From contig NC_037682.1 in the NCBI RefSeq assembly GCF_003255815.1, positions 14,660,301 through 14,724,300 of the forward strand: a DNA stretch of 64,000 nt, read 5' to 3'. The notes beneath the pieces are model-generated. The model saw only the letters and a list, made by a program, of their open reading frames with translations. It made no database searches and was not told the DNA's origin. Position 1 is the stretch's first letter; each line of letters starts with the position of its first letter. Below are positions 36,082 through 48,638 of the stretch, piece by piece. Both the position numbers and the translations under genes were made by a program. Origin of the DNA: Theropithecus gelada. Lineage: Eukaryota > Chordata > Mammalia > Primates > Cercopithecidae.

Positions 36082-36239
36082 CTAGAGGGACAAAAGTGGG
36101 TTATGAAAAGCAGACATTAATTGGCAGTCAAAGACTATCCCTTGGATGGTAGAGAATCTTCCCAAGGGCCCCATCCCTTCCTGCATCATGATACCCTAAG
36201 CGCCCAGGGGAAAGAAAGAGATTTGGACTTGGAGTTTGG

Positions 36240-36470
36240 GAGCTACAGGCTGAGTCCCGGCTCTGTCACTGAATAACTGTGTGACCTTGGAGAAGTTATA
36301 GCACCTCTTTGAACATTAATTTTCTTATTTATGAAATGGCAATGGTACAATCTGCCTCTAAATGTTGTGAACATCTTACTGGACACTACATGAAAAGTAT
36401 TTTCGCACCAGTGCCTACAGCGTGCTAATTGATAAATGTTATCTGCCAACATAACAGCTGCATTTTGAAA
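36240..36470 (+). repeat. MIR SINE
   Basis: The core wording GGCTCTGTCACTGAATAACTGTGTGACCTTGG (read as two adjoining blocks) and the following TTTTCTTATTTATGAAATGG match sense MIR. Confidence 0.75.
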
Positions 36471-36965
36471 GATAGGATCTAGGAGTTGAAGGCGCTTATG
36501 ATCTGAGAACTTCTGAAGCTCTGCCCTTCATTACCACCACCACTACCTCAATGTAGTATTAATTTACCCAAAGCTGAAGTTGTGTGATATTTCTCTAGTG
36601 ATATCTTGGAGCACTTTGACTTTCTTGAGGTGAGAAAACTGAGGCTCAAAGAAAGTTTTGGGGCTTGCAGAATGTTCTAAATCAGTTAAATTTAAAAAAT
36701 GTTTGTTGAGCAAGACCAATGCCTAATGCCCTGTTCCAGGCCTTCGTCAGAGTAGTGTCCAGCATGAAGGAAAAGCATCCAATGAAAATGTCTTGGGTTC
36801 AAAACTGAACTACTGTAAACATGGTATGGGCTGGAGGAGAGGAAACCATAATAGTATTAGTAATAAAAGCAGATATTAGAAATATGAGCTGCTATTTCCC
36901 GAGTGTTTACTTTCTAAGTGCTGGACATTGGGACATGTAATTGTTACATATAATCAGATGATATA

Positions 36966-37945
36966 GGTATGGCCATGTGCCACACATAGTGACATTTTGG
37001 TCAATGACTGAACACATATGCAATGGTGATCTCACAAGATTACAATAGAGCTGAGGAATTCCTACTGCCCTAGTACTTACTATACTGTACTTTTAATCAT
37101 TATTGTAGAGTGCACTCCTACTTATTTACAAAAAGAAAAGCTAACTGTAAAACGGCCTCAGGCAGTTTCTTCAGGAGGTATTCCAGAAGAAGGCATTGTT
37201 ATCATAAGAGATGACAGTTCCATTCCTGTTACCGTCCCCAAGGCCTTCCAGCAGGATAAGATATGGAGGTGGAAGACAGTGATGCTGCTGATTCTGCCCT
37301 GAGTAGCTCAAGGCTAATGCTTATGTTCATGTGTTCATTTTAAACAAAAAGTTTCAAAAGTAAAAAAAAAAAAGTTTTAAAAATAAAAAAGCTTATAGAA
37401 TAAGGATTAAATATTTTTCTACAGCTGTACAACGTGTTTGTGTTTTAAGCTGTGTTGTTACAAACAAGTCAAAAGTTAAAAAAAGTAAAAGGTGTTTAAA
37501 TGGAGAAGTCACAATAAGCTAAAGTTAGTTTATTATTGAAGAAAGAAAAGTAGTATAAATTTGGTGTCATTTAAGTGTACAGTGTTTATAAAGTCTTTAG
37601 TAGTGTACGGCAATGTCCTAGGTCTTCATATTCACTCACGGATTCAGCTAAAACTACTTCCAGTCCTGCAAGTCCCATTCATGGTAAGTGCCCTATACAG
37701 ATATAGCACTTTTATCTTTTATACTGTATTTTTACTATAAGTCTTCAATGTTTAGATTCACAAATACTTACCATTATACAACTACCTATAGTATTCAATA
37801 AAATAACATGGTGTACAGGTCTGTAGCCTAGGAGCAATAGGCTATACCATATTGCCTAGCTGTGTAATAGGCTATTCCATCTAGTTTTGTGTGAGTACAC
37901 GCTATGATGTTTGTATGATGATGAAGCTGTCTAATAATAATGATA
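36966..37945 (+). mobile_element. Tc1/mariner-superfamily DNA transposon remnant (Tigger-like)
   Basis: The text (GCACTCCTACTTATT, CTCAGGCAG-TTCTTCAGGAGG, GTCCTAGGTCTTCATATTCA, GTAGCCTAGGAGCAATAGGC) follows a long ancient cut-and-paste element whose ends carry TA duplications. The left third retains a transposase-derived tail with stops. I am not certain of the subfamily name. Confidence 0.65.
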
Positions 37946-38279
37946 TCCACGCCATTAAATGACAGAAAACTGGACTCTCATTATCCCTCTCAAGGAAACA
38001 GAGGCTCAAAAGGTAAAAGACTTGCCTTGGTCTTATAGCTAGTAAGTGGCTGGGGGCAGTGGTTAAGGGATTGATTTCAGGACTGCCTGACTCCATAGCC
38101 CATGGTCTGAATCACCACTCTGTTGACTCTCAGATGAGAATCAGTCTAGAATTCACGGAGGAGGTTGCTTCTGAGCTGAGTAGTAAAGGAAGGGAAGGAT
38201 TTGGGGTATATTAATAGAGAAGGATGTGCAGACCTAGTAAACAAATATAAACCTAAGGCATGGATAAATTACAATTGCT

Positions 38280-38490
38280 GTCACTGTGCTGTGCATTTTA
38301 CAAATGATATTTTCATTTAATTTTTCCAACATCCTGTCCATACAGATGGAAATTATCACCACTGTTTTACAGATTAGGAAACTGAGACTTCAGGACATGA
38401 AGCCAACCAGTTCCCACAGCTAGTAAATGGCCGAAATGGGACTTGAACCCAGGCTGGTCTGGCTCCAAAGCCCATCCTCTAATTATACCT
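38280..38490 (+). repeat. MIR-like SINE fragment
   Basis: Blocks such as TTTTACAGATTAGGAAACTG and GGGACTTGAACCCAGGCTGG fit the reverse-read MIR tail common in introns. It is diverged, and the orientation is not certain. Confidence 0.5.
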
Positions 38491-39414
38491 CAATCTACAA
38501 TGAAGTCCAATGTTAGGTTCCTGGAACAGCAGATGTGAAGGATAAGGATGAGAAATTGGTGTGAGGAGAAGGTTTAACTCACACTGTAGTAGGTCTTATA
38601 TGTCAAGCTGAGAAGACTGCACTTTGTTGTTTCTTTGTTTTATTTCTTTTACACACAAAAAGCTTGATTCTAGAAACTGTTTGAGATAACTAACCTGGCA
38701 GCAGGTAAAAGATGAAGAAGTCTTATCTATGTTGGCAGCGGCAGGGTTAGAAGAGGAGTCTAGTGGTTTGGAAGGCAGTGAGTGCAGGGAGGAATGAGCT
38801 AAATGGATGCGGTGGATAAGAACAGGTGGATAAGAACAGGTTCATGTGCCCATCTGGGTACCAGGAACTCTGAGTATGTCATTAACATAAAGAGGGAGGC
38901 CTGGAAGAAAAGCAGCTCTTGGCAACAGGATTCTAGTTTTAATGCAGGACTTTAGAGTAGAGACATTTCGCCAAGAGTTGGGATGTAGCTCCAGGGCTCA
39001 AGCATAGAAATCTGGCTCTTCAAGGTAAACAGTATCAGGGATGGTCCTCACCCCTAATCTGGGGACACTGCACTCGCACGTCTTCTCTGTGTGGTTGATT
39101 TTCCATTTCTTCCAAAATACCTGCTTCCCACCTGTAGGGGGAGACCATATCCATACCCTTTGACAGGAAACCCAAAGGGCCTCCCTGTAGAAAGGTCACC
39201 GTCCCACCCCTTATCTGGCTTGCCCAGGACTTGTTGGGGCCTGTGAAGGGTGAGTGGAAGTAACAAGCATCCAGGAGCTCTAAATGGGATTACACACTTC
39301 CACTTGGGTTCTCTGTCCTCTGTCCCCTCCATGGGAAGGGCATGGGCCACAGAAGGGCTGCTCCTTCCACCTGGGCTCCAGAACAGGAAGATACATGGAG
39401 CCGACTGAAGCTGC

Positions 39415-39794
39415 TGCTATGGTCTGAATATGTGTCCTCACCAAATTGCCATGTCGAAATCCTCACCCTCAAGGTGACAGTATTAGAAGGTGGGTCCTTG
39501 GAGAGGTGATTAGGTAATGACAGCAGAACCCTAAATGGATGACATTAGTGCCCTTATAAAAGAAGCCCCAGAGAAACCCCTTGCCCCCTTCTACCATGTG
39601 GGGACACAGTGAGAAGGCACCATTTACGAACCAGGATGGGTTCATATGAAGAAGTCCTAGCCAGACACTAAATCCACCAGCGCCTTGATCTTGGACTTCT
39701 CAGGCTCCAGAATTGTGAGACGTAAGTGTCTATTGTTTATAAGCCACCCCGTGTATGGCACTATGTTACAGCAGCCAGAACAGACTAAGACCCA
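39415..39794 (+). mobile_element. MaLR LTR (MLT1/MST relative)
   Basis: It starts TGCTATGGTCTGAATATGTG and contains GTGATTAGGTAATGACAGC, CCCTTATAAAAGAAGCCCC and TTGATCTTGGACTTCTCAGG, ending GAACAGACTAAGAC. This is the usual order in this LTR group. I could not find a clear target-site duplication. Confidence 0.75.
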
Positions 39795-40192
39795 CAGCAA
39801 CAACATAGCCATAGCTGCTGACATGCAAAGTGCATGACAAATAAACACTTGTTGAAGTAAGCTGCGGAAATCTGGAGAGAAAGCTCACTAAAATACATCT
39901 TGTCCAATATTTCCCCCAGTACTCCCTGTAGATCAATGGTTCCTACTCCTTTTGAAATCAGGAAAGATTTTGAAAATCCAACGATTTTCTGGCCTCATCC
40001 ATAGAAATACAAACATATATTTTTTTATTCGAATTTTAGAGTTCATAGAACCACTGACGCCTAATCATGAATCACTAAGAATCCAGAAATCCAATGATTG
40101 TTTTCTCTGCCCTTTTGGGAAAAATTCAAATGATATGAAAGTACATAAAAAGAAAATAATCTACATGTTAAGATCCCTATCCCAGACCAGTG

Positions 40193-40345
40193 TTTCTCAA
40201 GCTTCAAGGTGTTGTCAGATCAGCTACGCATCTCGTTAAGATGAAGTGGCTTCTGGTTCTGCATTTCTATCAAGCTCCTGGGGTGCCACTGGTGCTGGTT
40301 CCAGGACCAGCTTTTAAGCAGCAGGACTCTCGACACAGGATCTTA
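40193..40345 (-). mobile_element. MER20-like hAT DNA transposon fragment
   Basis: CAGTGTTTCTCAAGCTTCAA at the left and TTTCTATCAAGCTCCTGGGG in the middle resemble MER20-type elements. The right end is eroded. Confidence 0.5.
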
Positions 40346-40390
40346 AAATAGATAAATTATTGCCAGTAATACCCTAGAGAGGAAACAAAC

Positions 40391-40759
40391 TGATACGGTC
40401 TGACTGTGACCCCACCCAAACCTCATCTTGAATTGTAGCTCCCATAATTCCCACACGCTGTGGGAGGGACTCAGTGAGAGATAATTGAATCATGGGGGCG
40501 GTTTCCGCCATACTGTTCTCGTGGTAGTGAGTAAGTGTCACAAGATCTGATGGTTTCATAAGGGGTTTCCCCTTTCACTTGGCCCTCATTCTCTCTTGAC
40601 TGCCACCATGTAAGAGTTGCCTTTCATCTTCTGCTACAATTGTGAGGACTTCCCTGCCACGTGGAACTTTGAGTCAATTAAACCTCTTTCCTCTTTCCTT
40701 CAGAAATTACCCAGTTTCATTTATGTCTTTATTAGCAGCGTGAGAACAGGCTAATAACA
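40391..40759 (+). mobile_element. MST/THE1-type MaLR solo LTR with CAAAC target-site duplication
   Basis: It starts TGATACGGTCTGACTG, carries TTGAATTGTAGCTCCCATAA, AATTGAATCATGGGGGCGG and GTCTTTATTAGCAGCGTGAG, and ends GGCTAATAACA. CAAAC lies on both sides (40386-40390 and 40760-40764). It sits in intron 8, about 240 bases from exon 8, antisense to DTX4. Confidence 0.92.
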
Positions 40760-40995
40760 CAAACTAAATGTCCCACTCCCACCCACCTGCAAAAAAGAAA
40801 AAAAATTCGAATCGTAGCCACCCCACCTATGGTTGACTCAAACTTGACCTTGCTACTGTGTGCATCTAGAGTTAAAAGAGACACAGTTCTCTTTGGTCTG
40901 TGCATTGTAAGAAGTAAAACTTTAGGCCTTGATATAGGAGTAAACTGCCCGATCTATTCTAAAACCTAGTTCTGTGTGGAAACCTCCGGTCTTAC

Positions 40996-41085
40996 TTTTC
41001 TCCCTTTCTCGCTGTCCGGAAGGTAACAATGTCGTGGGAAGCCTCGGGCGCTGAAACTCTTCCCAGGATTCGGGTGTTCTGGTCC
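40996..41085 (-). CDS. DTX4: DTX4 exon 8 (Deltex C-terminal domain)
   Basis: A 90-base, phase-0 exon (30 codons) with acceptor CTTTCAG and donor GTAAG. It encodes GPEHPNPGKSFSARGFPRHC and YLPDSEKGRK, residues about 513-542, strongly typical of Deltex proteins. It was located by protein similarity because it is too short for an ORF list. Confidence 0.97.
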
Positions 41086-43019
41086 CTGAAAGCAGAAAGC
41101 AAGCAAGCAAATGGCATTTTTCAAAATATTTCTGATAAGAGGCGGGTTAGGCTGTGACTAATTTCAATAATAATGATAATAATAATTCCCACAGCGCCTC
41201 AAGAGAGAACAGACCCGGAAAGCACTGTGAGTGGTCATTTAACACATGTTTCTGTGTCCTTAGACCTGGGTTTGGATGCAGAGCTGCTACCTCCCACTGT
41301 GTTAGCTGGAACCCTCCCTTGGGGCTTTTGTTCCCCATCTCTCTAACAGGAATGATGCAGAGTCCTTCCCTTATGGGGCTGTTATAAATGTTAAGTGAGC
41401 GGTGCCTGATGAGTAGTAAGAGCTCAGTAAATGTTTAACATCACTGTCCATCATCTTCATCATCTATTGTCTTACAAAAGAAGAAATCTGCAGTGCAGAG
41501 AAGATAAGTGGCTTCTGTAACATTAGCGGCTTTGCTAAAACTGAAGCCCAGATTTCCTGAGGCACACTCTGGATTTTTAACTACTCAGAATAAAGAAAGT
41601 GCCTCCAAGCTACGAGGCATGCCAAAAGAATTTTCTGAATGATTCTTGTGGATTTTCTCCTTTGTCCTTATGGGTTTTTGTTTGTTTTCTTCTTTAACAA
41701 TAGGAATTGGGATAGTCAGGACTAAAAATCTTCTAACAGCATTTCAGCTATTGCCACCCAATACCCTATTAAGTAGGCAGTCTCAGGCCACTGAGTGAGA
41801 AAAAAAACTGAAGAACAATTGAGTGAGAACAGGTTTCCTAATCAGTGCCCAGAATGGGTCCACAGGCCCCCTTGAGAAGCTCATGAAAAGCGGCAAATTT
41901 TCTCCCGGTAACAATGACCAAATCTCTCCCTCCCCATACAAAGGTTTGTCTATGATTTCTGAGCATCCTTGACCCCTTCAGGGATGGAATCCTCTTTAAA
42001 AATCCCTTCTAGATTCAACCAGTATAAAACTGATACTTCCATGCTGTCATGTACATGATCAGCAAATATATCCTGTCTGAATAAATGAATGAGTGTGGAA
42101 GAACAAATGAATGAAAAAACGGAAGAAAAAACCCCAGATTTTTCTTTCTCTCTTATTATGGACCATGGTTCCAAAATGATAAGAAATTCTGTGGTTTTCC
42201 ATTTTCTTAAATAGTTAACCTGATTCAAGATCACCTATGGTTTGATGCAGTAAATGCAATGGGGTCTCAGAGAAGGGAGAGGTCACCGTGAGCTGAAAGA
42301 AGCAACAACACCTTCTTGGAGATGCAGAATGCAGCATTTATGAATTTTACATTCATAGGAAATCACTACAAATTTACAACCTTCCCATGGCCCCGGCTGT
42401 TTCTAAATCAAGTTGCCTGACTGAAAGGCCAATTCTAACCACAGCTCTGACTGCTCCTGATCTGCCTGGGACTGTTGCTTGTGTGGCCAACTCAGATGCC
42501 TGCCTGGCACTGACCCAACACGGCTGTGCCCTCCCAGCTCGTTGCTAAGTGGAGCAGTCACGACTCTGCCTCAGCCCAACCCAGAGTTTCTCCCCAAGGG
42601 AGTGGTTCTCTGCAGTGAATGCAGAGCTTGAAGGTCTCGACTCCTCACAGAAGCGCATGCCTGTGTGGTGCCTGGAAACTTGAGTGACATGGCACTGAGT
42701 GTCCTGCTACTTACACTGAGGGATGAATGTAGATCCTAACAGTGGAGAGCTGCATTTCTCTTGATACGAGCTTGGGTTTTTCAGGAGGAACCACCACGGC
42801 ACCCATCAAGGCAGCATGCGCCACCTCTATCCCCTAGTGTGGGTTCTCTGCTCTTTAATCCTGGAGGAAATGGTAGCCCCACGTTTGTCTTTGCAAGCTT
42901 CAGTCTGTTCTACTGCTCACCAGATCATTGGCTGTTTCTCCCAAGTCCTGTTTTTTTCATTCGTGTCTGTATCACCTTGACTTACTGCCTCTGAGACACT
43001 CGAGAAGTCTCACCTGACC

Positions 43020-43560
43020 CCATATCCAACCATATCTCTCTCTTCCTTATCCTGGCCTTCCCTTCTTCGAGCCCCATTCCTAGGCCCTGGACTGTGGCAG
43101 TGGTCTTTTAATTGGCCTTTTTCCCTCTGGCCATCCCCAACTCTTTTGCCTGACTAGCCTTCCTAGAGCATAATTGCAATCACACAGTGGTCCATACTCC
43201 TAACTGCACACCCAAGAACTGTTGAGTAAAATCCATGACCCCCGCCCTGGTATTCAACGCCTTCTATGATCTGGATGCAACCTCGCTCATGGCCTAGTCT
43301 TTTCCCTGCACCTCCTTCATGCTTCCTCCCTGTACTTCCTTGCAAGTCTTGAGCCCCAAATTAAACCCTTCCTTCTTGTCCTTTGATACTCAAATTTTTC
43401 CTCTACAACCCTCTTACCTCCTCCCACTAAAAACATTCTCCTCCATTTCTTCATGTCTTTCTAGACTCAACTAGAGAATTCCCTGCACTAGAAAGTCTCC
43501 TCTGACCCTCCCAGACAGAGAGACATAAGCCCTCCTCTTTACCATGACAAGGAGGACCTA
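43020..43560 (-). mobile_element. L2-type LINE fragment
   Basis: The wording around GGTATTCAACGCCTTCTATGATCTGG and the C/T-rich run after it (split by a few bases) resembles the antisense 3' region of L2. It is strongly diverged. Confidence 0.5.
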
Positions 43561-43726
43561 AAATAATGTTGACAAGCAGGTGTGGAGCATCTTGGCACTG
43601 TGCTCATCCTTTAATACGCATAGACAAACGTTATCTCCCATTCTCACCAAACCTCTGCCAGTTGGGCTCCTGGCTGTGCAGGTGAAGAAATCAGGCTCCA
43701 AAAGGTCAAGAGCCTGTTGTCTAAAA

Positions 43727-44186
43727 CAGCGGTCCCCAACCATTTTGGCACCAGGGACTGGTTTTGTGGAAGACAACCTTTCCATGGACCGGGGTGGTGG
43801 GGGATGGTTTTGGGATGATGTAAGAGCATTGCATTTATTGCGCACTTTCTTTCTATTGTTATTACATTGTAATATATAATAAAGTAATTATACAACTCAC
43901 CATAATGAAGAATCAGTGAGAGCCCTGAACTTGTCTCCCTGCAACTAGGTGGTCCCATCTGGGGGTGATGGGAGACAGTGACAGATCATCAGGCATTAGA
44001 TTCTCATAAGGAGTGAGCAACCTAGATCCCTCACATGCACCGTTCACAATAGAGTTTGTGCTCCTATGAGAATCTAAGGCTGCCGCTTATCTGGAGAAGG
44101 CAGAGCACATGTGGTATTACTGGCTCACCCACCACTCACCTCCTGCTATGCAGCCTCTTCTGTGGCCTGAGGGTTGGGAACCCCTG
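43727..44186. mobile_element. hAT-type DNA transposon with inverted ends and 8-bp target-site duplication
   Basis: The left end CAGCGGTCCCCAACC and the reverse complement of the right end, CAGGGGTTCCCAACC, are terminal inverted repeats. The flanking octamers GTCTAAAA (43719-43726) and GGCTAAAG (44187-44194) agree at 6 of 8 positions, as expected for an old hAT insertion. The 460-base body has no transposase frame, so it is a non-autonomous element of the MER1 group. Confidence 0.83.
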
Positions 44187-44821
44187 GGCTAAAGGCACCA
44201 GCTAATAAAGACTCAGCCGGGAAGTAGAACCCAGTCCGTCGGACTTTGAAGGCCTGTGTTCTCACTTTGTCTACATTGCATCTCAGAGGTTTTGTTAGTG
44301 ATGTACATTTATCTTCCCCTGACTGGCTGGTAAGCCCCTCCAGGAAGAACCACGATGTATTCACTTCTTCTGCAGGCTATCACAACTTCCTGTTTTATTT
44401 CCTCCACATCGATGATCGCTATCTGGAAGTACCTTGTTTATTCATTTGTTTCCTTTATGGCCTTCCTGGCCCCATTAGAATAGGGGATTCAAGGAGCAAG
44501 GATTTCATCTACTTTGCTCATTGCTTCTCCAATGTCTAGAACATGTCTGGACCATAGTCCACACTCACATGTTTGTTAAATAAAAGACAAAATGGAAGAA
44601 GAAAACTAGGGGGAGGAAAAGAGGAATTAATATTTGCTAAAGAAATGCATACAGTCAATGCCCCAGAACACTGAGAAAAAGCTTCATTGTGTAAAGGAAG
44701 GTGCCACATTTGGATTTACTGGCAGGAATAGTGTTCAAATTTGTTCTTCAGGACTGTCTTTCAAAGAATCAAAAGAGGAAAGCAATGCCCACCAAAATCA
44801 AAGCCAAGTATAGCTATCAAA

Positions 44822-45310
44822 TGACAAGTGCAAATACCGTTTGACAAAGAAACTCCACTTCTGGAAAATTATTCTACAGATATATTCACATGTGTACAAG
44901 GTTATTCATTCCAGCGTTATTTGTTGTAGCCAAAGACTGGCAACAATCCATATGCCCATCAAATGGAGACTGCTGAATGCAAATAGTGGTACATTGATAC
45001 AATGGATGATTACACAGACACAAGAACGAGGAAGCTCTCTCTATACGGATGTGGAAAGATCTACAGACTATATAGTTAACTGAAAAATGCAGGATGCCAA
45101 ACAATGTGCCTAAATGGCACTGTTTGTGAAAAAAAAGGGAGGGGTGGATGCAGTTCTCTGTTGCATGTGCACAAAGAATCCTGGAAGGATACATAGGAAA
45201 GTCAGAACAATGGCGATGAAGTCAGGGGATGTGGGCGAGGCTGGGTAGATGGAGGACAAGTGTGGGAAGGAGACTCTTCATATGTAACATTTTACCTACA
45301 AACATGTAGA
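44822..45310 (+). mobile_element. L1M-type LINE 3' fragment
   Basis: CTCCACTTCTGGAAAATTAT, TGTACAAGGTTATTCATTCC, CAAATGGAGACTGCTGAATG and GTGGAAAGATCTACAGACTA follow the order of the ORF2 end of old L1M elements. It ends close to DTX4 exon 7. Confidence 0.75.
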
Positions 45311-45361
45311 ACAATAAAAACCAAGGGCTGAGGGAAAGGCTCACCTGAGAGAAAGGCTCAC

Positions 45362-45523
45362 CTGAATGCCAGGGGGGATGCTGTAGATAATCCGGATGGT
45401 TTTGCAGTCTGGGTGGCCAGGCAAGGAGTGGGGGATGAGGTGGTACTCCATCTTCCCCGGAGGCTGGGTGCCTGTCTTCACCCCATAAATGGTCTTGCAG
45501 GTTGGACACTGCAAACTCCCATC
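45362..45523 (-). CDS. DTX4: DTX4 exon 7 (RING end and start of Deltex C-terminal domain)
   Basis: A 162-base, phase-0 exon encoding residues about 459-512. It begins with the last RING ligands, CPTC (C464, C467), then GVKTGTQPPGKMEYHLIPHS, which opens the Deltex C-terminal domain. The donor CAG|GTGAGCC is repeated exactly 17 bases further into the intron. Confidence 0.97.
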
Positions 45524-48485
45524 CTGAGGGGCCAAGGCCAGAAGAGCCAGATTGGGAAACAGTTTTGGCAATAACTTCCCCACCCAGTCCCAAAAGGTAC
45601 CAGAGATAAAGGGCCAGGGGGACAAAGTGTGCCCTAATGAGTGATAGATCTTAGTTTGTCACCCCCAGCCCAGTCACGTAGGCCATTTCTGCTGTCTTCA
45701 AAGTAACAGGAGGTAAATTCCACAACTGGTCCCATGCTCCACACTGAGGGATATGTAAGAGAAGCCCCTGTCCCTGAGGAGGGGACCAGCTCACTAGGGC
45801 AGGAGCAGACACAGGGAGTCATTATTCAGCTACTCAGTGCCAAATGGGTGGAACAGACAGCAAGACCTGGAGAGCAGCAACTGCCCAGTTCCTGAGCATC
45901 AGAATCACCCACACAGCTTGTTAATCATACAGATGCGTGGGCCCCACATCAGGTCCACTGAGTAAGAACTGGGAAGCTGCAAAGCGTAGTGGTTCAGGCT
46001 GTGAATGCGAAAATCAGGCTGCCTAGACGTAATTCTTAGCTCTGCCATCTGCCTGCTGTGTGACCTTGGACAAATTAATTAACTTCTCTGAGTCTCAGTT
46101 TCCCTTATAGGAGAAGGATAAAAAATATCTGTCTCATTGGGTTGTTGAGAGAATTAAATGAGATAATCTATAGGAAGCTTTTAGCATGTGGTGTATCTAA
46201 ATGTTATCAGCATTTTTGCAATTTCTGTGGAAAGACTGATGCTCATACAGGTTTGGAAACTACTGCTATGAAAAGAGAAACTGGCCACTAAGAGCTGGAG
46301 TAAGTGAGGATAACTTTAAGAAAACAGTCCTTGAAGAATAGCTATGAATTTGCTTAGAAGGATAGAGTGTAAGGTCTGCACAAATACCCAGAAGAGAGAA
46401 TGAGGCCAGTAATTATAGTGCTTTAAATCACACTATAAAGAGAGTTTAACATTTCTTGTTTCATTTAGGCCTCAGCTTCTGACACTGGCCTGGAAGAAAT
46501 TATTAGTCCCTTTTTATAGAGAGGAAAATCGAAGCACAGCAAGATTAAAGGACTTACTGCTTGTCAGGGGGTGGGGTCTGTTTAAACCCCCAGGTTTGCA
46601 TTGCAACTCAGTGGCTCCATTAGTGGGAAGAGGCAGTTCTGGATGCAGGGATGTATGGTCTCACTGCAGGGCCTGGTGAGGTGCTGCCTGGAGGAGGGCC
46701 TGGACACCAAATCCTATTCCCAGGCTCGCAAAAAGGAGGGGCGAAGAGAAGGAAGGCGCATGGGCTGGGAGCGATGTGTGTAAAATGTGCTGCTGTGCAG
46801 CTGGGAATGAAAGCTTGCCAGGACATCCCCATCTCCTCAGGAAGACAGGGATCCTCTGCTGAGCTATTTAGGGACTTCTCCAGTCTACTCACTTAAAGCA
46901 ATAGCTCGTATTCAGGGTTACTATTCTCTGAAACCAGGCTCCCACTCTCTGCTCTGGCCTTGACTTGCTTCATGACCTAGGGTGAATCACTCCCTTCTTC
47001 CTGGGCCCTTTTCTCTCATGTGTTTGATCAAATAAAAACACAAGCTTCAAAGTATTAGTGCAAAAGAGAATAAAGCATAGACTCTTAAGAAACATTTTTG
47101 AAAGCCCCACGGAAATAAAAGTAGAGTTACCATATTCTTCTTGAATATAGACATCAAATAGGGAACAAATGTGCTAAGGAACCCCTTTAAGCCCAAAATA
47201 ACCTCTTGAAATGCAAGATCCCAATGAAACCTTTTAGCCCAGGGTTGGGAAAGTGAGCAAGTGATCCAGATTTGCATCCCCCATCAATGACCCACCACTA
47301 GAAGCATGTCTCTCAGGGACACCAAGAAAGTGCTTTGAGAACTTCAATCAAATAGGCTACATGAAGATGAAAGAAAAAATTACAGCCTTTAATACAAAGG
47401 TGATATCAATTTGAATAATAATAGCATAACACCCCATAAAGTAGGTATAGTTTTAATCTCCATCTTCCAGATGGAAAATGAAATCTCAAAGAGATTGGAA
47501 AACCTTGCCCAAGGTCATTCAGCTAATAAGCCAGGATTCAAGTTCAGGTCTCCCACCTCTCTTGCCTCTACTTCTTTCCCACAGTAACAGACGTATAGAA
47601 CAGACCCTGAAACCCAGACAAAATTCTTGCTTAGTGAGAGGTTGGGAGCTATCAGGGATATCTCAGACTCTCATGTAATCTAAGCTTGGCATGAAGAAAG
47701 AGGTAGTATTTAAACTCATGGAGATGGGGAGTAAAAGTTATCTCGGGCATAGGAAAGAACATGAGGCAATGACTTAGGAAATGCTCAGACATTGTAAGGA
47801 GAGAATCATCACCTATGGAGCCTTCCAGACTCCAAAGAACCAGCTCTAATGAGGAGATACCATTGCATTGTCAGATAATAGTCAAAATAAGCATCCAAAA
47901 CAGCCTTCCCCTCTTCCAACAGTGGGATTCTAGGGCAGGGATTACCAGGTGTACTTTGGCAACAGTCTTTAGTACCTTTGAAGGGCCACAAGGGTATTTT
48001 GAAACTGTCCAAAGAAAATTGTAGCTGAAAGTCACTATCCCTGGAGAAGAAAGGGTGATTGGGAAACCTATTTACAACGGTATGAATGAATACTCACCAA
48101 GGGTCTAGAGCTGTGATAAGAACTTCCTTTTCTCTCACTGTTGGGAACACACTTCACCTAGCAATAGGCCATGACAATGGGCCACTCCCCTCAGAACCCT
48201 CATGGACAAAAACCTACCCCACTCTTAGATCTGACACTGAAGATGGAGAGTTAGATAGCACAGCCCAAAAGGGAAGGTGAAGACGGGTCTTACCAGCGCT
48301 GTAATTTAGTAAAGAACTGATCCTGCTGAGAACAGCCAAGATCCTCACTCTTGCCTAGGGAAGTCTCTGGGAAGTCTCTAAGACTTCCCAGATCACTTGA
48401 GCAAGGGCCCTATAGGGCCTTCACCATCTTGCTACTCCACAGCCCATTGTGAAGGGTGGCAGGAGCCCCATAGGCTGGCACTGAC
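45524..48485 (-). other. DTX4: DTX4 intron 6
   Basis: A 3.0-kb intron. A MER20-like piece lies at about 45893-45975 and a MIR at about 45985-46210. Another MIR-like tail, seen as TTCCAGATGGAAAATGAAAT, lies at 47400-47570. A small direct repeat GGGAAGTCTCT occurs twice near 48358-48380, beside its inverted form. Nothing else was recognised. Confidence 0.85.
45985..46210 (+). repeat. MIR SINE
   Basis: GCGTAGTGGTTCAGGCTGTG, TGCTGTGTGACCTTGGACAA, GAGTCTCAGTTTCCC and GTTGTTGAGAGAATTAAATGAG follow the sense MIR order closely. Confidence 0.85.
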
Positions 48486-48638
48486 CTTGTTTCCATTGTT
48501 GTACATGGCGACCAAGCAGTAGATGTGGTAGATGTGGCCGCATCTGGACAGCTTCCCTACCAGGTCAGGTTTTACTGTAGGCTGCGGGCCCTTGTAGCCT
48601 GAGGGGGCCGTGAGGCGTTCCATACAGATGGTGCAGTC
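48486..48638 (-). CDS. DTX4: DTX4 exon 6 (RING finger, first part)
   Basis: A 153-base, phase-0 exon (51 codons) with acceptor CCCCAG and donor GTCAGT. It encodes residues about 408-458. The RING ligands are CTIC (C409, C412), then RCGHIYHIYC (C440, H442, H445, C448). All expected ligands in this half of the C3HC4 finger are present. Confidence 0.97.

Larger units (their letters stand above)
36082..40995 (-). other. DTX4: DTX4 intron 8
   Basis: A 4.9-kb intron with GTAAG and CCTCTAG ends. Its contents are listed separately: MIR segments, a Tc1/mariner-like remnant, MaLR LTRs and a MER20-like piece. A perfect two-copy 14-base tandem duplication, GGTGGATAAGAACA, lies at 38811-38838. No other exon was seen. 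Confidence 0.9.
41086..45361 (-). other. DTX4: DTX4 intron 7
   Basis: A 4.3-kb intron between exons 7 and 8. It holds an L2-like segment, a hAT element and an L1M tail, each listed separately. The rest is unassigned. Confidence 0.9.
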
